DNA from: Blautia sp900556555
GTDB taxonomy: Bacteria > Bacillota > Clostridia > Lachnospirales > Lachnospiraceae
NCBI GenBank assembly: GCA_964250615.1
Contig: CAXUGM010000008.1
Strand: one strand, 5' to 3'
Length of the DNA: 64,000 nucleotides
How positions within the stretch are numbered: position 1 is the stretch's first letter; each line of letters begins with the position of its first letter. Shown in pieces: positions 17,552-26,024 of the stretch. The notes beneath the pieces were generated by a model. It was given only the letters and a program-made list of their open reading frames with translations, searched no databases and had not been told where the DNA came from. Position numbers and translations under genes: made by a program.

Positions 17552-17580
17552 AACCTTTTACCAACTTGAGTTGTTATACT
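17552..17580 (+). promoter_or_regulatory. Possible ECF-type promoter of the sigma-factor remnant
   Basis: AACCTT (preceded by GGCT) and TATACT at 17-bp spacing, 52 bp before the GTG start of the sigma remnant. The AACC core at -35 is of ECF-sigma type, which would fit autoregulation by the now broken sigma factor. Weak evidence. Confidence 0.3.
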
Positions 17581-17632
17581 TAGTAGAATGATGGAAACGT
17601 TTATAACATTTCAAATGAGAAAGGAGCTTCTT

Positions 17633-17990
17633 GTGCTTACAGATTTTCTTTTGATTCAGAAAATGAAACAAGGTAACGAACAGGCTTTTGATACTTTCTA
17701 TGCTGGTATCAGCAAAAATGTGTTCTTCTGTTTTCGCAGTGGTGGTTCCTTTTGTGATGTTACTTATCCCGTCTTTTGTGGCTGATTTTTCTGTATTGTC
17801 AAAAATTTTAGGAGTATTGCCAGACCAACTTTTGCAAATTAGTTCATCCATAAATAATTTTAATCTTTATCAAATCGGAGATAAGGTGATAGGAGCAATA
17901 CCAATTTTATTTATAGTATATTTGACGTGTTGCTTTATATTACTTCCTTTGTTGTATTGTGTATATAAAAAATCTGAATTGAAGTCATAA
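17633..17990 (+). pseudogene. Deletion scar: 5' end of a sigma-70 factor joined to the 3' end of an ABC permease
   Basis: From the GTG at 17633 (after AAAGGAG) the frame encodes about 23 residues that look like region 2 of an ECF-type sigma factor (L-I-Q-K-M-K-Q-G-N-E-Q-A-F). Near 17695-17710 sigma similarity stops. In another frame, a stretch of about 95 codons running to the stop at 17990 looks like the end of an ABC-2-type permease: two hydrophobic segments, V-V-V-P-F-V-M-L-L-I-P and P-I-L-F-I-V-Y-L-T-C-C-F-I-L-L, and a final Y-K-K-S-E-L. The simplest reading is a deletion that removed most of a sigma/ABC-transporter operon. No functional product is expected from the sigma frame; a short permease-tail peptide could be made from a TTG start. 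Confidence 0.6.
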
Positions 17991-18113
17991 TAATAAAACA
18001 AGAGTTATAGAAGAAAATAATTCATGTGTATATCTTGTATCCGAACAGGTTATGTATAGGCTTTCGCATGAATCTCTGTTATAATACAACTAACAGAGAA
18101 GGAGTGTGATAAC

Positions 18114-19805
18114 ATGAGTGAAGAAAAGAAACGCCTTCCGGTAGGAGTAGAAAATTTCGAGCAGCTGATAAAAGATAACTATTATTATGTAGATAAAACG
18201 GGATTGGTTTCTGAACTGCTCCGCAATGGTGGAATGGTAAATCTCTTTACCAGGCCAAGACGATTTGGAAAGACTTTAAATATGAGTATGCTGGAACACT
18301 TTTTTTCCATAGAGGGAGATAAGAATATCTTTGACGGTCTGGAAATCTCAAAAGATAAAAAACTGTGTGAAGACTATATGGGGAAATATCCTGTGATTTC
18401 AGTTTCTCTAAAAGGTATCAATGCAGCTACTTATGAGACTGCATTTTCCTTTGCAGTACAAATAGTGAAAGAAGTAGCAGCTACCATGCAATTTCTTCTG
18501 GAAAGCGAACAACTGAGTGCGTATGATAAATCAGAATATCAGAAACTTTTAGATGACAGTATGAGTGAAGCTTTATTTTGCAGCAGCCTGAAAAAGTTAT
18601 CTATTTTATTAGAAAAACATTACAGAACAAAAGTGATTCTTTTGATTGATGAGTATGATGTTCCGTTAGCAAAAGCATTTGAAAATGGATATTACGATCA
18701 AATGATATTTCTAATCCGTAATTTGTTGGAACAGGCGTTAAAAACAAATAACAGTCTGAAATTTGCAGTGATGACAGGGTGTATGCGTATCTCTAAAGAG
18801 AGCATCTTTACTGGTCTTAATAATTTTACCACTTTCACGATTACAGATGTTGACTTTGATGAATATTTCGGATTTACAGATCAAGAGGTACGTGACCTTT
18901 TAACGTATTATGAATGTACAGATAAGTATGAAAGAATCAAAGAATGGTATGATGGATACCGCTTTGGAAATGTAGAGGTATATTGTCCATGGGATGTGGT
19001 TTCTTATCTTCGAAGCCTTCGTACAAACAAAGAAGCCATTCCACAGAATTATTGGGTAAATACCAGCGGAAATGCAGAGGTGAAAGAATTCATCCGACAG
19101 TCGAAAAGTGCGACAACAAAGAGAGAGATTGAATATTTGATGGCGGGGGAAGAAATCATAAAAACCATTCGCCCAGAATTGACCTATAAAGAAATGTACC
19201 ATTCCATTGAAAATATTTGGAGCGTATTATTCACAACCGGATATCTAACACAGGCAGGTGCATTGGATGAGCAGAAGTATAAGCTCAAAATCCCAAATCT
19301 GGAAATACGGGATATTTTTAAAACGCAGATTATGGAATATTTTAAAGAGAGTGTAAAAAAAGACGGAGATACGTTAAGCCGTTTCTGCGATGCGTTGAAA
19401 AACGGAGAGGAAAAGAAGGTAGAGGATATTTTTGAAAGCTACCTGAAAAAGACCATCAGTATCAGGGATACTTTTGTGAGAAAAGCAAGGAAAGAGAATT
19501 TTTATCATGGAATTCTGCTGGGAATTTTGGGTGTGAAAGAAGGCTGGGGTGTATTTTCAAACCAGGAAACAGGTGAAGGATACAGCGATATCCTGATAGA
19601 AACGGAAAACAGTGAAATGGCGATTTTGATAGAAGTGAAATATGCCAATGATGAAAATCTTGAACAGGCTTGTGAAAGAGCTTTGAAACAGGTGGAGGAA
19701 AGGAAGTATGACCAGGAACTTAGGGAAAATGGAGTGGATAAAATTTTGAAATATGGGATTGCGTGTTATAGGAAACGATGTAAAGTAAAATTGGCAGATT
19801 TATGA
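18114..19805 (+). CDS. AAA-ATPase-like protein with C-terminal PD-(D/E)XK nuclease domain
   Basis: A 563-aa protein of the AAA-ATPase-like (PF09820)/DUF1703-type family, often multi-copy in gut anaerobes. The N-terminal motif P-V-G-V-E-N-F ... Y-Y-Y-V-D-K-T lies at 9-26. The P-loop variant is R-P-R-R-F-G-K-T-L (residues 46-54) and Walker B is V-I-L-L-I-D-E-Y-D near 178. At the C-terminus S-D-I-L-I-E ... I-L-I-E-V-K-Y (about 491-512) is the PD-(D/E)XK nuclease core (D ... E-x-K). The cellular role is unknown; mobile-element, defence and DNA-metabolism roles have all been suggested. It is a single gene with its own ribosome binding site (GAAGGAG) and terminator, next to the repeat array at 19919-20200. 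Confidence 0.82.
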   Translation: MSEEKKRLPVGVENFEQLIKDNYYYVDKTGLVSELLRNGGMVNLFTRPRRFGKTLNMSMLEHFFSIEGDKNIFDGLEISKDKKLCEDYMGKYPVISVSLKGINAATYETAFSFAVQIVKEVAATMQFLLESEQLSAYDKSEYQKLLDDSMSEALFCSSLKKLSILLEKHYRTKVILLIDEYDVPLAKAFENGYYDQMIFLIRNLLEQALKTNNSLKFAVMTGCMRISKESIFTGLNNFTTFTITDVDFDEYFGFTDQEVRDLLTYYECTDKYERIKEWYDGYRFGNVEVYCPWDVVSYLRSLRTNKEAIPQNYWVNTSGNAEVKEFIRQSKSATTKREIEYLMAGEEIIKTIRPELTYKEMYHSIENIWSVLFTTGYLTQAGALDEQKYKLKIPNLEIRDIFKTQIMEYFKESVKKDGDTLSRFCDALKNGEEKKVEDIFESYLKKTISIRDTFVRKARKENFYHGILLGILGVKEGWGVFSNQETGEGYSDILIETENSEMAILIEVKYANDENLEQACERALKQVEERKYDQELRENGVDKILKYGIACYRKRCKVKLADL

Positions 19806-19834
19806 ACATTCTCAAATAATCAGGTGATAAAAAG

Positions 19835-19863
19835 TGGAACTGCACTCTTACAGTTCCATTTTT
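19835..19863 (+). terminator. Rho-independent terminator of the AAA-ATPase-like gene
   Basis: TGGAACTG, 8-nt loop, CAGTTCCA, followed by five T. Confidence 0.82.
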
Positions 19864-19918
19864 CAGTTGCCTGCCCTCCTACTTCCATGATTTGAGTTGA
19901 CAATGTTATTTCGTGATT

Positions 19919-20200
19919 TTTAGCCTACATTTTTCAGGTCAGAATAGGTGGATTTTAATAATTCCTGAAATTAGACCTACATTTTTTAAAGCAAAATAGG
20001 ATGCTAAGCAAGATTCTCTAAATCTAGCCTACATCTTTATGATGAAAAATAAGTTGAGAAGTGGATATCTTGGACTTTAGCTTATTTAGGTCAGGAAATA
20101 GTAGGCTTATATGAGAAAAACATGCAATCCAACCTATTTGGACTACAAAAAAGGTAGGTTGGAACGAAGAAATTACGAAATTTAGCCTGGCTGATAAAAT
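19919..20200. repeat. Degenerate tandem array, 6 units with 52-53 bp period, each with a small hairpin
   Basis: In the 546-bp gene-free stretch between the AAA-ATPase-like gene and the Y-polymerase gene, a motif close to TTTAGCCTACATTTTT recurs. Its CCTAC/CCTAT/CCTGG core starts at 19924, 19976, 20028, 20081, 20133 and 20186 (steps 52, 52, 53, 52, 53). In units 1, 2, 4 and 5 a TAGG follows 16-20 bp after the core and pairs with it; in unit 5 the pairing extends to AACCTA/TAGGTT. Between motifs the sequence is diverged and A/T-rich. I see no open frame and no cas gene. It could be an array of protein-binding sites, a decayed satellite, or an RNA with repeated hairpins. The rest of the gene-free stretch (20201-20351) shows nothing I can name. 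Confidence 0.7.
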
Positions 20201-20351
20201 CCCGAACTTTACAAATGCTTTCTACCGATGCGTGTACACCTCTTTATGGCTGAAAGTATTGATTTTTCAAGGTATAGAATACCAAACGGTGTGGGAAGTT
20301 TAAGTATAAGAATAGTTATAAAATAGCATAAAGGAAGGAGCGGCAACGGCT

Positions 20352-21887
20352 GTGAGTGATGCAAAAAAGGAAAACGTTTATCTATCCATTGATTTAAAAT
20401 CATTCTATGCATCTGTGGAATGCAGGGAAAGAGGGCTTGACCCCATGAAAACTAATCTGGTAGTGGCAGATGCAGGAAGGACAGAGAAGACGATCTGTCT
20501 GGCCGTGTCGCCTTCTTTGAAAGCATATGGGATTCCAGGAAGACCAAGATTGTTTCAGGTGGTGCAGAAAGTGCGGGAGGTAAACAAGGAACGGATGCGG
20601 TTTGCTCCGGGTGGGGTATTTACCGGTTCCTCCTGTTTTGATGAAGAACTGAAGTCCTCTCCCCATCTGGCAGTGAATTACGTGATTGCACCGCCAAGAA
20701 TGGCATTGTATATGGAATACAGTACAAGAATTTACAAGATTTATATGAAGTATATTGCACCGGAAGATGCCCATGTCTATTCCATTGATGAAATTTTTCT
20801 GGATGTGACACAATATCTGGATATTTACGGCATGACGGCCAGGCAGCTGGCAGAAAAAATTATCAGAGATGTGTACCAGGAAACAGGAATCACCGCAACG
20901 GCAGGGATTGGTTCGAATCTTTATTTGTCAAAAATTGCCATGGATATTGTTGCAAAGCATATTCAGCCAGATGAAAATGGCGTGAGAATTGCAGAACTGG
21001 ATGAGAGAAGCTACAGACAGCTTTTATGGAATCACAGACCAATTACTGATTTTTGGCGTGTTGGGAAGGGGTATGCGAAGAAATTGAAGGAGCACGGTAT
21101 GTTTACAATGGGAGATGTTGCCAGATGCTCCATCGGAGAACCTAATAATTACCACAATGAGGAGCTTTTGTACCGGCTGTTTGGGGTCAATGCAGAGCTG
21201 CTCATTGACCATGCCTGGGGATGGGAGCCTTGTACCATGGAGGATATTAAAGCATACCGGCCGGAGAATAACAGCATTGGTTCCGGGCAGGTGCTTCCTT
21301 GTCCTTATTCCACACAAAAGGCCAGATTAGTGGTGCAGGAGATGACAGATCTTCTGGTGCTGGATCTGGTGGACAAGGGACTGGTGACAGACCAGATGGT
21401 GCTCACTGTTGGATATGATATTGAAAATCTGTCCCAGGAAACAGGAAGGGGAGCATATGAAGGTACAGTTACCACAGACCGGTATGGAAGGAAGATTCCC
21501 AAGCATGCTCACGGCACTGTAAATTTGCAGAAGTTTTCTTCTTCCACCAGTCAGATTACCGAGGCGGTGTTGAAATTGTTCGATAACATTGTGAATCCAA
21601 ACCTTTTGGTACGGAGATTGCAGCTTACCGCAAACCATGTATCAGAAGAAATCAAGGAGAAACAGGAACCAGTGTGGGAACAGATGGATTTGTTCACAGA
21701 CTATGCTGCTTTAGAAAAGCAGAAAAAGGAAGAAGATGCCATGCTGGAACGGGAGCGGAAGTTGCAGGAAGCTATGCTGGACATTAAGAAGAAATTTGGA
21801 AAAAATGCAATTTTAAAAGGCATGAATCTGGAAAAAGGAGCCACAACCAGAGACAGAAATCAGCAGATTGGAGGGCATAAGGCATGA
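20352..21887 (+). CDS. Y-family DNA polymerase (UmuC/DinB-like)
   Basis: Translesion DNA polymerase of the UmuC-like branch common in Firmicutes. The palm domain has L-S-I-D-L-K-S-F-Y-A-S-V-E with Asp14, and Y-S-I-D-E-I-F-L with Asp146/Glu147, the catalytic acidic residues. The little-finger domain is C-terminal, followed by a basic, Lys/Glu-rich tail (about 430-511). It is 511 aa, at the long end of the family. The start is GTG after GAAGGAG. It overlaps the YolD-like gene by 4 bp (ATGA). This gene pair is usually SOS-induced, but I find no convincing LexA box upstream. Confidence 0.9.
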   Translation: MSDAKKENVYLSIDLKSFYASVECRERGLDPMKTNLVVADAGRTEKTICLAVSPSLKAYGIPGRPRLFQVVQKVREVNKERMRFAPGGVFTGSSCFDEELKSSPHLAVNYVIAPPRMALYMEYSTRIYKIYMKYIAPEDAHVYSIDEIFLDVTQYLDIYGMTARQLAEKIIRDVYQETGITATAGIGSNLYLSKIAMDIVAKHIQPDENGVRIAELDERSYRQLLWNHRPITDFWRVGKGYAKKLKEHGMFTMGDVARCSIGEPNNYHNEELLYRLFGVNAELLIDHAWGWEPCTMEDIKAYRPENNSIGSGQVLPCPYSTQKARLVVQEMTDLLVLDLVDKGLVTDQMVLTVGYDIENLSQETGRGAYEGTVTTDRYGRKIPKHAHGTVNLQKFSSSTSQITEAVLKLFDNIVNPNLLVRRLQLTANHVSEEIKEKQEPVWEQMDLFTDYAALEKQKKEEDAMLERERKLQEAMLDIKKKFGKNAILKGMNLEKGATTRDRNQQIGGHKA

Positions 21888-22306
21888 AACAAAAACCTAG
21901 GAATCCATATGAAGATATGCTGGAACTGCCCCACCCGGTATCAAAGACACATCCGCAGATGCCAAGAAGAGACCGGGCAGCCCAGTTTGCTCCTTTTGCG
22001 GCACTTACAGGGTATGAGGAAGCTGTAAGGGAAGCTGCACGGCTTACAGAAGAAAAGATGATACTGGATGAGGACAGCAAGGAACAATTGGACTGGAAAC
22101 TCCGGTGTTTACAGGAGAAAGTGAAAGAAAAACCAACCATTACCGTGACATATTTTCTGGAAGATGAAAAGAAAAAAGGCGGGAAATATGTGACCGTTAC
22201 AGGTGTTTTGAAGAAAATAGACAGTTATACGCATCAATTTGTTCTTGAAAGTGGGGAAGAAATCCCTGTGGAGGATATAGTGTCCTTGGAATTTGAGAAT
22301 ATCTAA
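21884..22306 (+). CDS. YolD-like family protein
   Basis: A 140-aa partner of Y-family polymerases. The N-terminal half has the motif R-R-D-R-A-A-Q-F-A-P-F-A-A-L-T-G-Y-E, typical of this Clostridia family. The C-terminal half is the YolD-like beta barrel with S-Y-T-H-Q-F-V-L ... I-P-V-E-D-I-V-S-L-E. The start codon overlaps the polymerase stop (ATGA), so translation is coupled. YolD proteins are UmuD-like accessory candidates; a precise role is not established. Confidence 0.85.
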   Translation: MKQKPRNPYEDMLELPHPVSKTHPQMPRRDRAAQFAPFAALTGYEEAVREAARLTEEKMILDEDSKEQLDWKLRCLQEKVKEKPTITVTYFLEDEKKKGGKYVTVTGVLKKIDSYTHQFVLESGEEIPVEDIVSLEFENI

Positions 22307-22310
22307 GGCA

Positions 22311-22338
22311 AAAGCTGGAGTGCACTCCAGCTTTTTTT
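22311..22338 (+). terminator. Rho-independent terminator after the polymerase/YolD pair
   Basis: A perfectly palindromic 24-mer (AAAGCTGGAG TGCA CTCCAGCTTT) runs into a T-tract. Confidence 0.92.
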
Positions 22339-22359
22339 AAACTCAGGGGAAAAATTGGG

Positions 22360-22390
22360 TTGACATGGTGTGCACTCAGGAAATTAAAAT
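22360..22390 (+). promoter_or_regulatory. Promoter for the APC permease gene
   Basis: A perfect TTGACA, then TAAAAT at 19 bp (or TTAAAA at 18 bp), 34 bp before the start codon. Confidence 0.5.
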
Positions 22391-22424
22391 ATTCCCTAAA
22401 CAGAAAAAGAGAGGATGAGAAAAG

Positions 22425-23894
22425 ATGAGTGGAAATACTTTAAAAAGAACCTTTGGAATGAAAGAGGCGGTTACCATAACAGTAGGAACCGTAGTGGGAG
22501 TAGGGTTATTTACCACAGGAGCCAATGTGGTGGGAACCATGGGGCCAGCAGTCATTTTAGCTACTCTGGTGGCTATGCTGATTAGTATTTATCCTGCATT
22601 ATTGTATGCAGAAATGGGTGCAGCATTGCCCTATGCAGGAGGAACTTATAAGTATGCATCTCTTGGAATCGGAAGACCTATGGGAATGCTGGCAGGATGG
22701 AATTTCATTATTTCTTTGGTGGCAGTTACCAGTGGAGAAGCTTTAGCATTTAGTTTTTATTTCAAGACCTTTTTTTCGGCTCTTGGAATTGACTTACCGG
22801 TGAGTGATACGGTGATAGCAACCATTACGGTTATTGTTTTCATCATCACCAATGTAAGAGGGGTAGAGATGACAGGGCGTCTACAAAATGGGTTTATGTT
22901 TTTCTTCTGGGGCGTGGCAATTATCTGGTTTCTTACTATGATTCCTAATGTGCAAATGCCGAATTTTGTCCAGCTTCCTGAATTTATGAAAAACACCACA
23001 CCTCTTGGATTTGTAGCAGCAGTTAGTATGATTTGGTGGTGCTTTGCAGGATTTGAGACTTGCTGTGCCATGGGAGAAGAGATTAAATATCCTCAGATTA
23101 ATATTCCGAGAGCCTTATTCCTGGCGCCATTTATTGTGTTTGCTGTGAATGCAGCATTTCAGTGGTTCTTAGTTGGAATCGTACCCACAGAAGAGATTGC
23201 ATCTTTAGCTACTGCTTCTGCACCTTTTGCCGAAGCTATGACAAAAGCAGGCATTTTAGGATTTCCATTAATACTTCTGGCTGCGGGCATTGCTTTTGGC
23301 GGGGATTTTTCTACCTTAAATGCCAGTATTGCTGTGCCTCCCAGATATTTATTTACCATGGCAAGAGATGGTGCTATGCCAAAAGTGTTTGCAAAGATTC
23401 ACCCCAAATACCAGACCCCCTATGTGGCAATTTTGACCCTTGGTATTTTATCAGCCGCACTGATTGCATCGAATTCTATGATTTACATAGCATCCGTTAG
23501 TTTATTTGCAGATTTGTTTTATTATGTAATTGGGATTGCGGCATCTTTTGGACTGCGAAAGAAATGTCCAGATTTAAAACGGCCTTATAAGGCACCGGGC
23601 ATTATGATAGGTGCTCCGATAAGTGTTGTGATTTATATAATTATGATGACCCAGCTTGATCGGGAAGCACTGATTACGGGAGTTATCTGGTGTGTGTTGG
23701 GACTGGTGGTATATGCCATCTGTAGAAAAAAATACGGGGAACCAGATGAAGAAGCAGTTTCGATATTAAATGAGGAAATGCCATCTCCACAGGAAAAAGC
23801 TAAAATGGATAAAGAATTTAAAATCTGGTCTGTCATTGTAGGGACAGCAGTGATACTTGCACTTGTGATGTACTTGGTTCCTTTTCTATTTTAA
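22425..23894 (+). CDS. APC superfamily amino acid permease
   Basis: Integral membrane transporter of 489 aa with about 12 hydrophobic segments. The first helix has the APC signature region (T-V-V-G-V-G-L-F-T-T-G), with an unwound-helix glycine motif as in LeuT-fold carriers. It most resembles amino acid/polyamine permeases; the substrate cannot be read from the sequence. A promoter with a perfect -35 lies upstream, after the polymerase terminator, so it is an independent unit. Confidence 0.85.
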   Translation: MSGNTLKRTFGMKEAVTITVGTVVGVGLFTTGANVVGTMGPAVILATLVAMLISIYPALLYAEMGAALPYAGGTYKYASLGIGRPMGMLAGWNFIISLVAVTSGEALAFSFYFKTFFSALGIDLPVSDTVIATITVIVFIITNVRGVEMTGRLQNGFMFFFWGVAIIWFLTMIPNVQMPNFVQLPEFMKNTTPLGFVAAVSMIWWCFAGFETCCAMGEEIKYPQINIPRALFLAPFIVFAVNAAFQWFLVGIVPTEEIASLATASAPFAEAMTKAGILGFPLILLAAGIAFGGDFSTLNASIAVPPRYLFTMARDGAMPKVFAKIHPKYQTPYVAILTLGILSAALIASNSMIYIASVSLFADLFYYVIGIAASFGLRKKCPDLKRPYKAPGIMIGAPISVVIYIIMMTQLDREALITGVIWCVLGLVVYAICRKKYGEPDEEAVSILNEEMPSPQEKAKMDKEFKIWSVIVGTAVILALVMYLVPFLF

Positions 23895-23918
23895 CAGGAA
23901 AAAGAAGTTGTGTTCCGC

Positions 23919-23947
23919 TTGACAAAAAGCAGAGTTTCCTGCATAGT
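23919..23947 (+). promoter_or_regulatory. Promoter for the NuoE-like gene
   Basis: TTGACA, 17 bp, CATAGT, 38 bp before the start codon. Confidence 0.5.
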
Positions 23948-23985
23948 AAAACATGGAAAAACTTCATATTTAAGGAGTATTTATC

Positions 23986-24459
23986 ATGAAAAATCAAAAC
24001 GAAGTAAATGAAATTATAGAGTATTATGCAGGACAGAAAGATGCAGGAAGCCAGGATAATCTGGTTGCCATGCTTCGGGAAATTCAGGAAACAGAGGGAT
24101 GCATTTCCAAGGAAGTACGGGAATTCGTACAGGAGCGGATGGGCATAAAAGAGTCCTTTCTTGGCTGTATTTTGAAGATGTATCCAAGTCTGAAGTCCGT
24201 GGATTACAGCCATGAGATTGTTTTGTGCACAGGAGAGAGGTGCGGAAATAAAGACAGTATGACGCTTCTTCGTCTTCTAAAAGAAGAACTTGGCATATCA
24301 AAAGAAGGAATTTCCAGGGATGGGAAAGTACGGCTTATTACCAGAAATTGTCTGAAGCAGTGCAGGACTTCGCCTAACATGCTGGTGGATGGGGAGCTGC
24401 ATTCTCAGATGAATCAGGAGAAGCTCCGGGAATTGGTAAAGACATTACGAGAGAAATAA
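23986..24459 (+). CDS. NuoE-like thioredoxin-fold [2Fe-2S] ferredoxin
   Basis: A 157-aa protein with the NuoE/HydA-gamma layout: a helical N-terminal part (about 1-75), then a thioredoxin-like domain with Cys81-x4-Cys86 and Cys122-x3-Cys126, exactly the spacing that binds one [2Fe-2S] cluster. Such proteins normally pass electrons inside NADH dehydrogenases, formate dehydrogenases or electron-bifurcating hydrogenases together with NuoF/HydB. Here no NuoF or hydrogenase gene is adjacent, so it is an orphan subunit or works with a partner elsewhere. It is followed 18 bp later by an AAA ATPase gene, likely in one operon. Confidence 0.85.
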   Translation: MKNQNEVNEIIEYYAGQKDAGSQDNLVAMLREIQETEGCISKEVREFVQERMGIKESFLGCILKMYPSLKSVDYSHEIVLCTGERCGNKDSMTLLRLLKEELGISKEGISRDGKVRLITRNCLKQCRTSPNMLVDGELHSQMNQEKLRELVKTLREK

Positions 24460-24477
24460 TAAGAGGGGAAAAAGACA

Positions 24478-25962
24478 ATGCCGGTATTTGATTTTAGTAA
24501 GACTACAGAGAACAAAAAAGAAGCAGAATGTACCTATACAACCTTTCAGTCCGATGATTCCACAGCAACACCGGAGAAACCGATTCTTCTTTTAGATCAT
24601 CAGCAGAAGGAATGGGCACATCATTCCAATGGCTTTTTTACAAATCCAAATCAGAGAACATCTTTTGAGTTTGAGGAAGAAGAAGGAAAGCCAAATGCGG
24701 ATATTCTCCAGGTGGATTCCAGATTTGTCAGCCTGCTCCGCTGGCTGGGAGAGCATCATATTCATGTACAGCTTTCCGGGAAAAATACAGAAAAAGGGTA
24801 CGCAGTGTATAAAATCCGGGAAATTGCCTTTGGAGGCGGAACAAAGCTTTCAGCAGAAGATGGTTTTTTACAGTTTATGATTGAGCGTCTTTTGGCAAGC
24901 AGTGCACCTTCGGAGGAAATCCTTGACGAAGAGCAGGAGGAAATGGGAGATGATATGAAGCTTACCAGCCTTCAGAGTATCACTGATTTTATGACCTGTG
25001 CAGGAAGAACACTCCCAGAGAATATCCGTCTCTGGGCAAGAAGAAATCTGGCAGTTGCACGTTCCAATGAAGTTTCCCAGGAAGAACGCCGCCATGCACA
25101 GAGAGCTCTTTCTATCATGATGAACATTCAGTGGAAACAAAACTATTTCGGTGCCATTGACCCTAAGGAAGCCAGAAGAATTTTAGACGAAGAACTGTAT
25201 GGAATGGAGCGTGTGAAGCAGAGAATCATTGAGACAATCATTCAGATTAACCGTACCCATACCTTGCCTGCTTACGGTCTGCTATTGGTAGGTCCTGCCG
25301 GAACCGGGAAATCTCAGATTGCCTATGCGGTTGCCAGAATTCTGAAGCTGCCTTGGACAACGCTGGATATGAGTTCCATCAATGACCCGGAGCAGCTTAC
25401 AGGAAGCTCCCGAGTGTATGCCAATGCCAAGCCGGGAATCATTATGGAAGCATTTTCCATGGCAGGAGCATCCAACCTGGTATTTATCATCAACGAGCTG
25501 GACAAAGCATCTTCAGGAAAAGGAAATGGAAATCCGGCAGATGTGCTGCTGACGCTTTTGGATAATCTTGGATTTACAGATAACTATATGGAATGTATGA
25601 TTCCAACGGTAGGGGTATATCCCATTGCCACAGCCAATGAAAAAGATCAGATCAGTGCACCTTTAATGTCCAGATTTGCGGTCATTGATATCCCGGATTA
25701 TACTCCGGAAGAAAAGAAAATCATCTTTTCTAAATTTGCACTTCCAAAAGTTTTGAAACGGATGCAGATGAAAGAGAGTGAGTGTATCATTACGCCGGAA
25801 GCACTGGATGCTGTGATTGAAAAATATGAGCACACCACAGGAATTCGTGATTTAGAGCAGGCCGCAGAGCATCTGGCCGCAAATGCCCTGTATCAGATTG
25901 AGGCAGAACATGCCAAGAGCGTGGTGTTTGACCGGAATATGGTGGAAAATTTATTAGGATAA
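24478..25962 (+). CDS. Lon-like AAA+ ATPase without protease domain
   Basis: A 494-aa AAA+ protein. Residues 1-200 are not recognised. The AAA core has Walker A G-P-A-G-T-G-K-S at 272-279, and Walker B reads V-F-I-I-N-E-L-D with Asn339 where the family normally has Asp, Glu340 being kept. Sensor-1 A-T-A-N-E-K, an M-S-R-F arginine-finger motif and a Lon-type lid (G-I-R-D-L-E-Q-A) end the protein. No Lon protease domain follows, so it is an ATPase-only remodeller. It is preceded by the NuoE-like gene in the same direction and ended by a strong terminator. The substrate is unknown. Confidence 0.8.
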   Translation: MPVFDFSKTTENKKEAECTYTTFQSDDSTATPEKPILLLDHQQKEWAHHSNGFFTNPNQRTSFEFEEEEGKPNADILQVDSRFVSLLRWLGEHHIHVQLSGKNTEKGYAVYKIREIAFGGGTKLSAEDGFLQFMIERLLASSAPSEEILDEEQEEMGDDMKLTSLQSITDFMTCAGRTLPENIRLWARRNLAVARSNEVSQEERRHAQRALSIMMNIQWKQNYFGAIDPKEARRILDEELYGMERVKQRIIETIIQINRTHTLPAYGLLLVGPAGTGKSQIAYAVARILKLPWTTLDMSSINDPEQLTGSSRVYANAKPGIIMEAFSMAGASNLVFIINELDKASSGKGNGNPADVLLTLLDNLGFTDNYMECMIPTVGVYPIATANEKDQISAPLMSRFAVIDIPDYTPEEKKIIFSKFALPKVLKRMQMKESECIITPEALDAVIEKYEHTTGIRDLEQAAEHLAANALYQIEAEHAKSVVFDRNMVENLLG

Positions 25963-25972
25963 GAGTAATATC

Positions 25973-26016
25973 AAAAAATTGTCACATGGAAAAAACTTCA
26001 TGTGGCAATTTTTTTT
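25973..26016 (+). terminator. Rho-independent terminator of the AAA+ ATPase gene
   Basis: AAATTGTCACATG and CATGTGGCAATTT form a strong stem with a 10-nt loop, then eight T. It covers the nominal 5' end of the following MBL reading frame, which shows that the first ATG of that frame is not its start. Confidence 0.92.
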
Positions 26017-26024
26017 GCCTTTTT

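Noticed and set aside
19919..20200. CRISPR array
   Set aside because: The repeat units are only partly conserved, the inter-motif regions are not unique spacer-like units between identical repeats, and no cas gene is present in the window.
20201..20351. LexA box before the Y-family polymerase
   Set aside because: CGAAC at 20202 has no matching GTTC half site at the correct spacing.
25986..26024. ATG at 25986 as start of the MBL frame
   Set aside because: It lies inside the stem-loop of a strong terminator and has no ribosome binding site.
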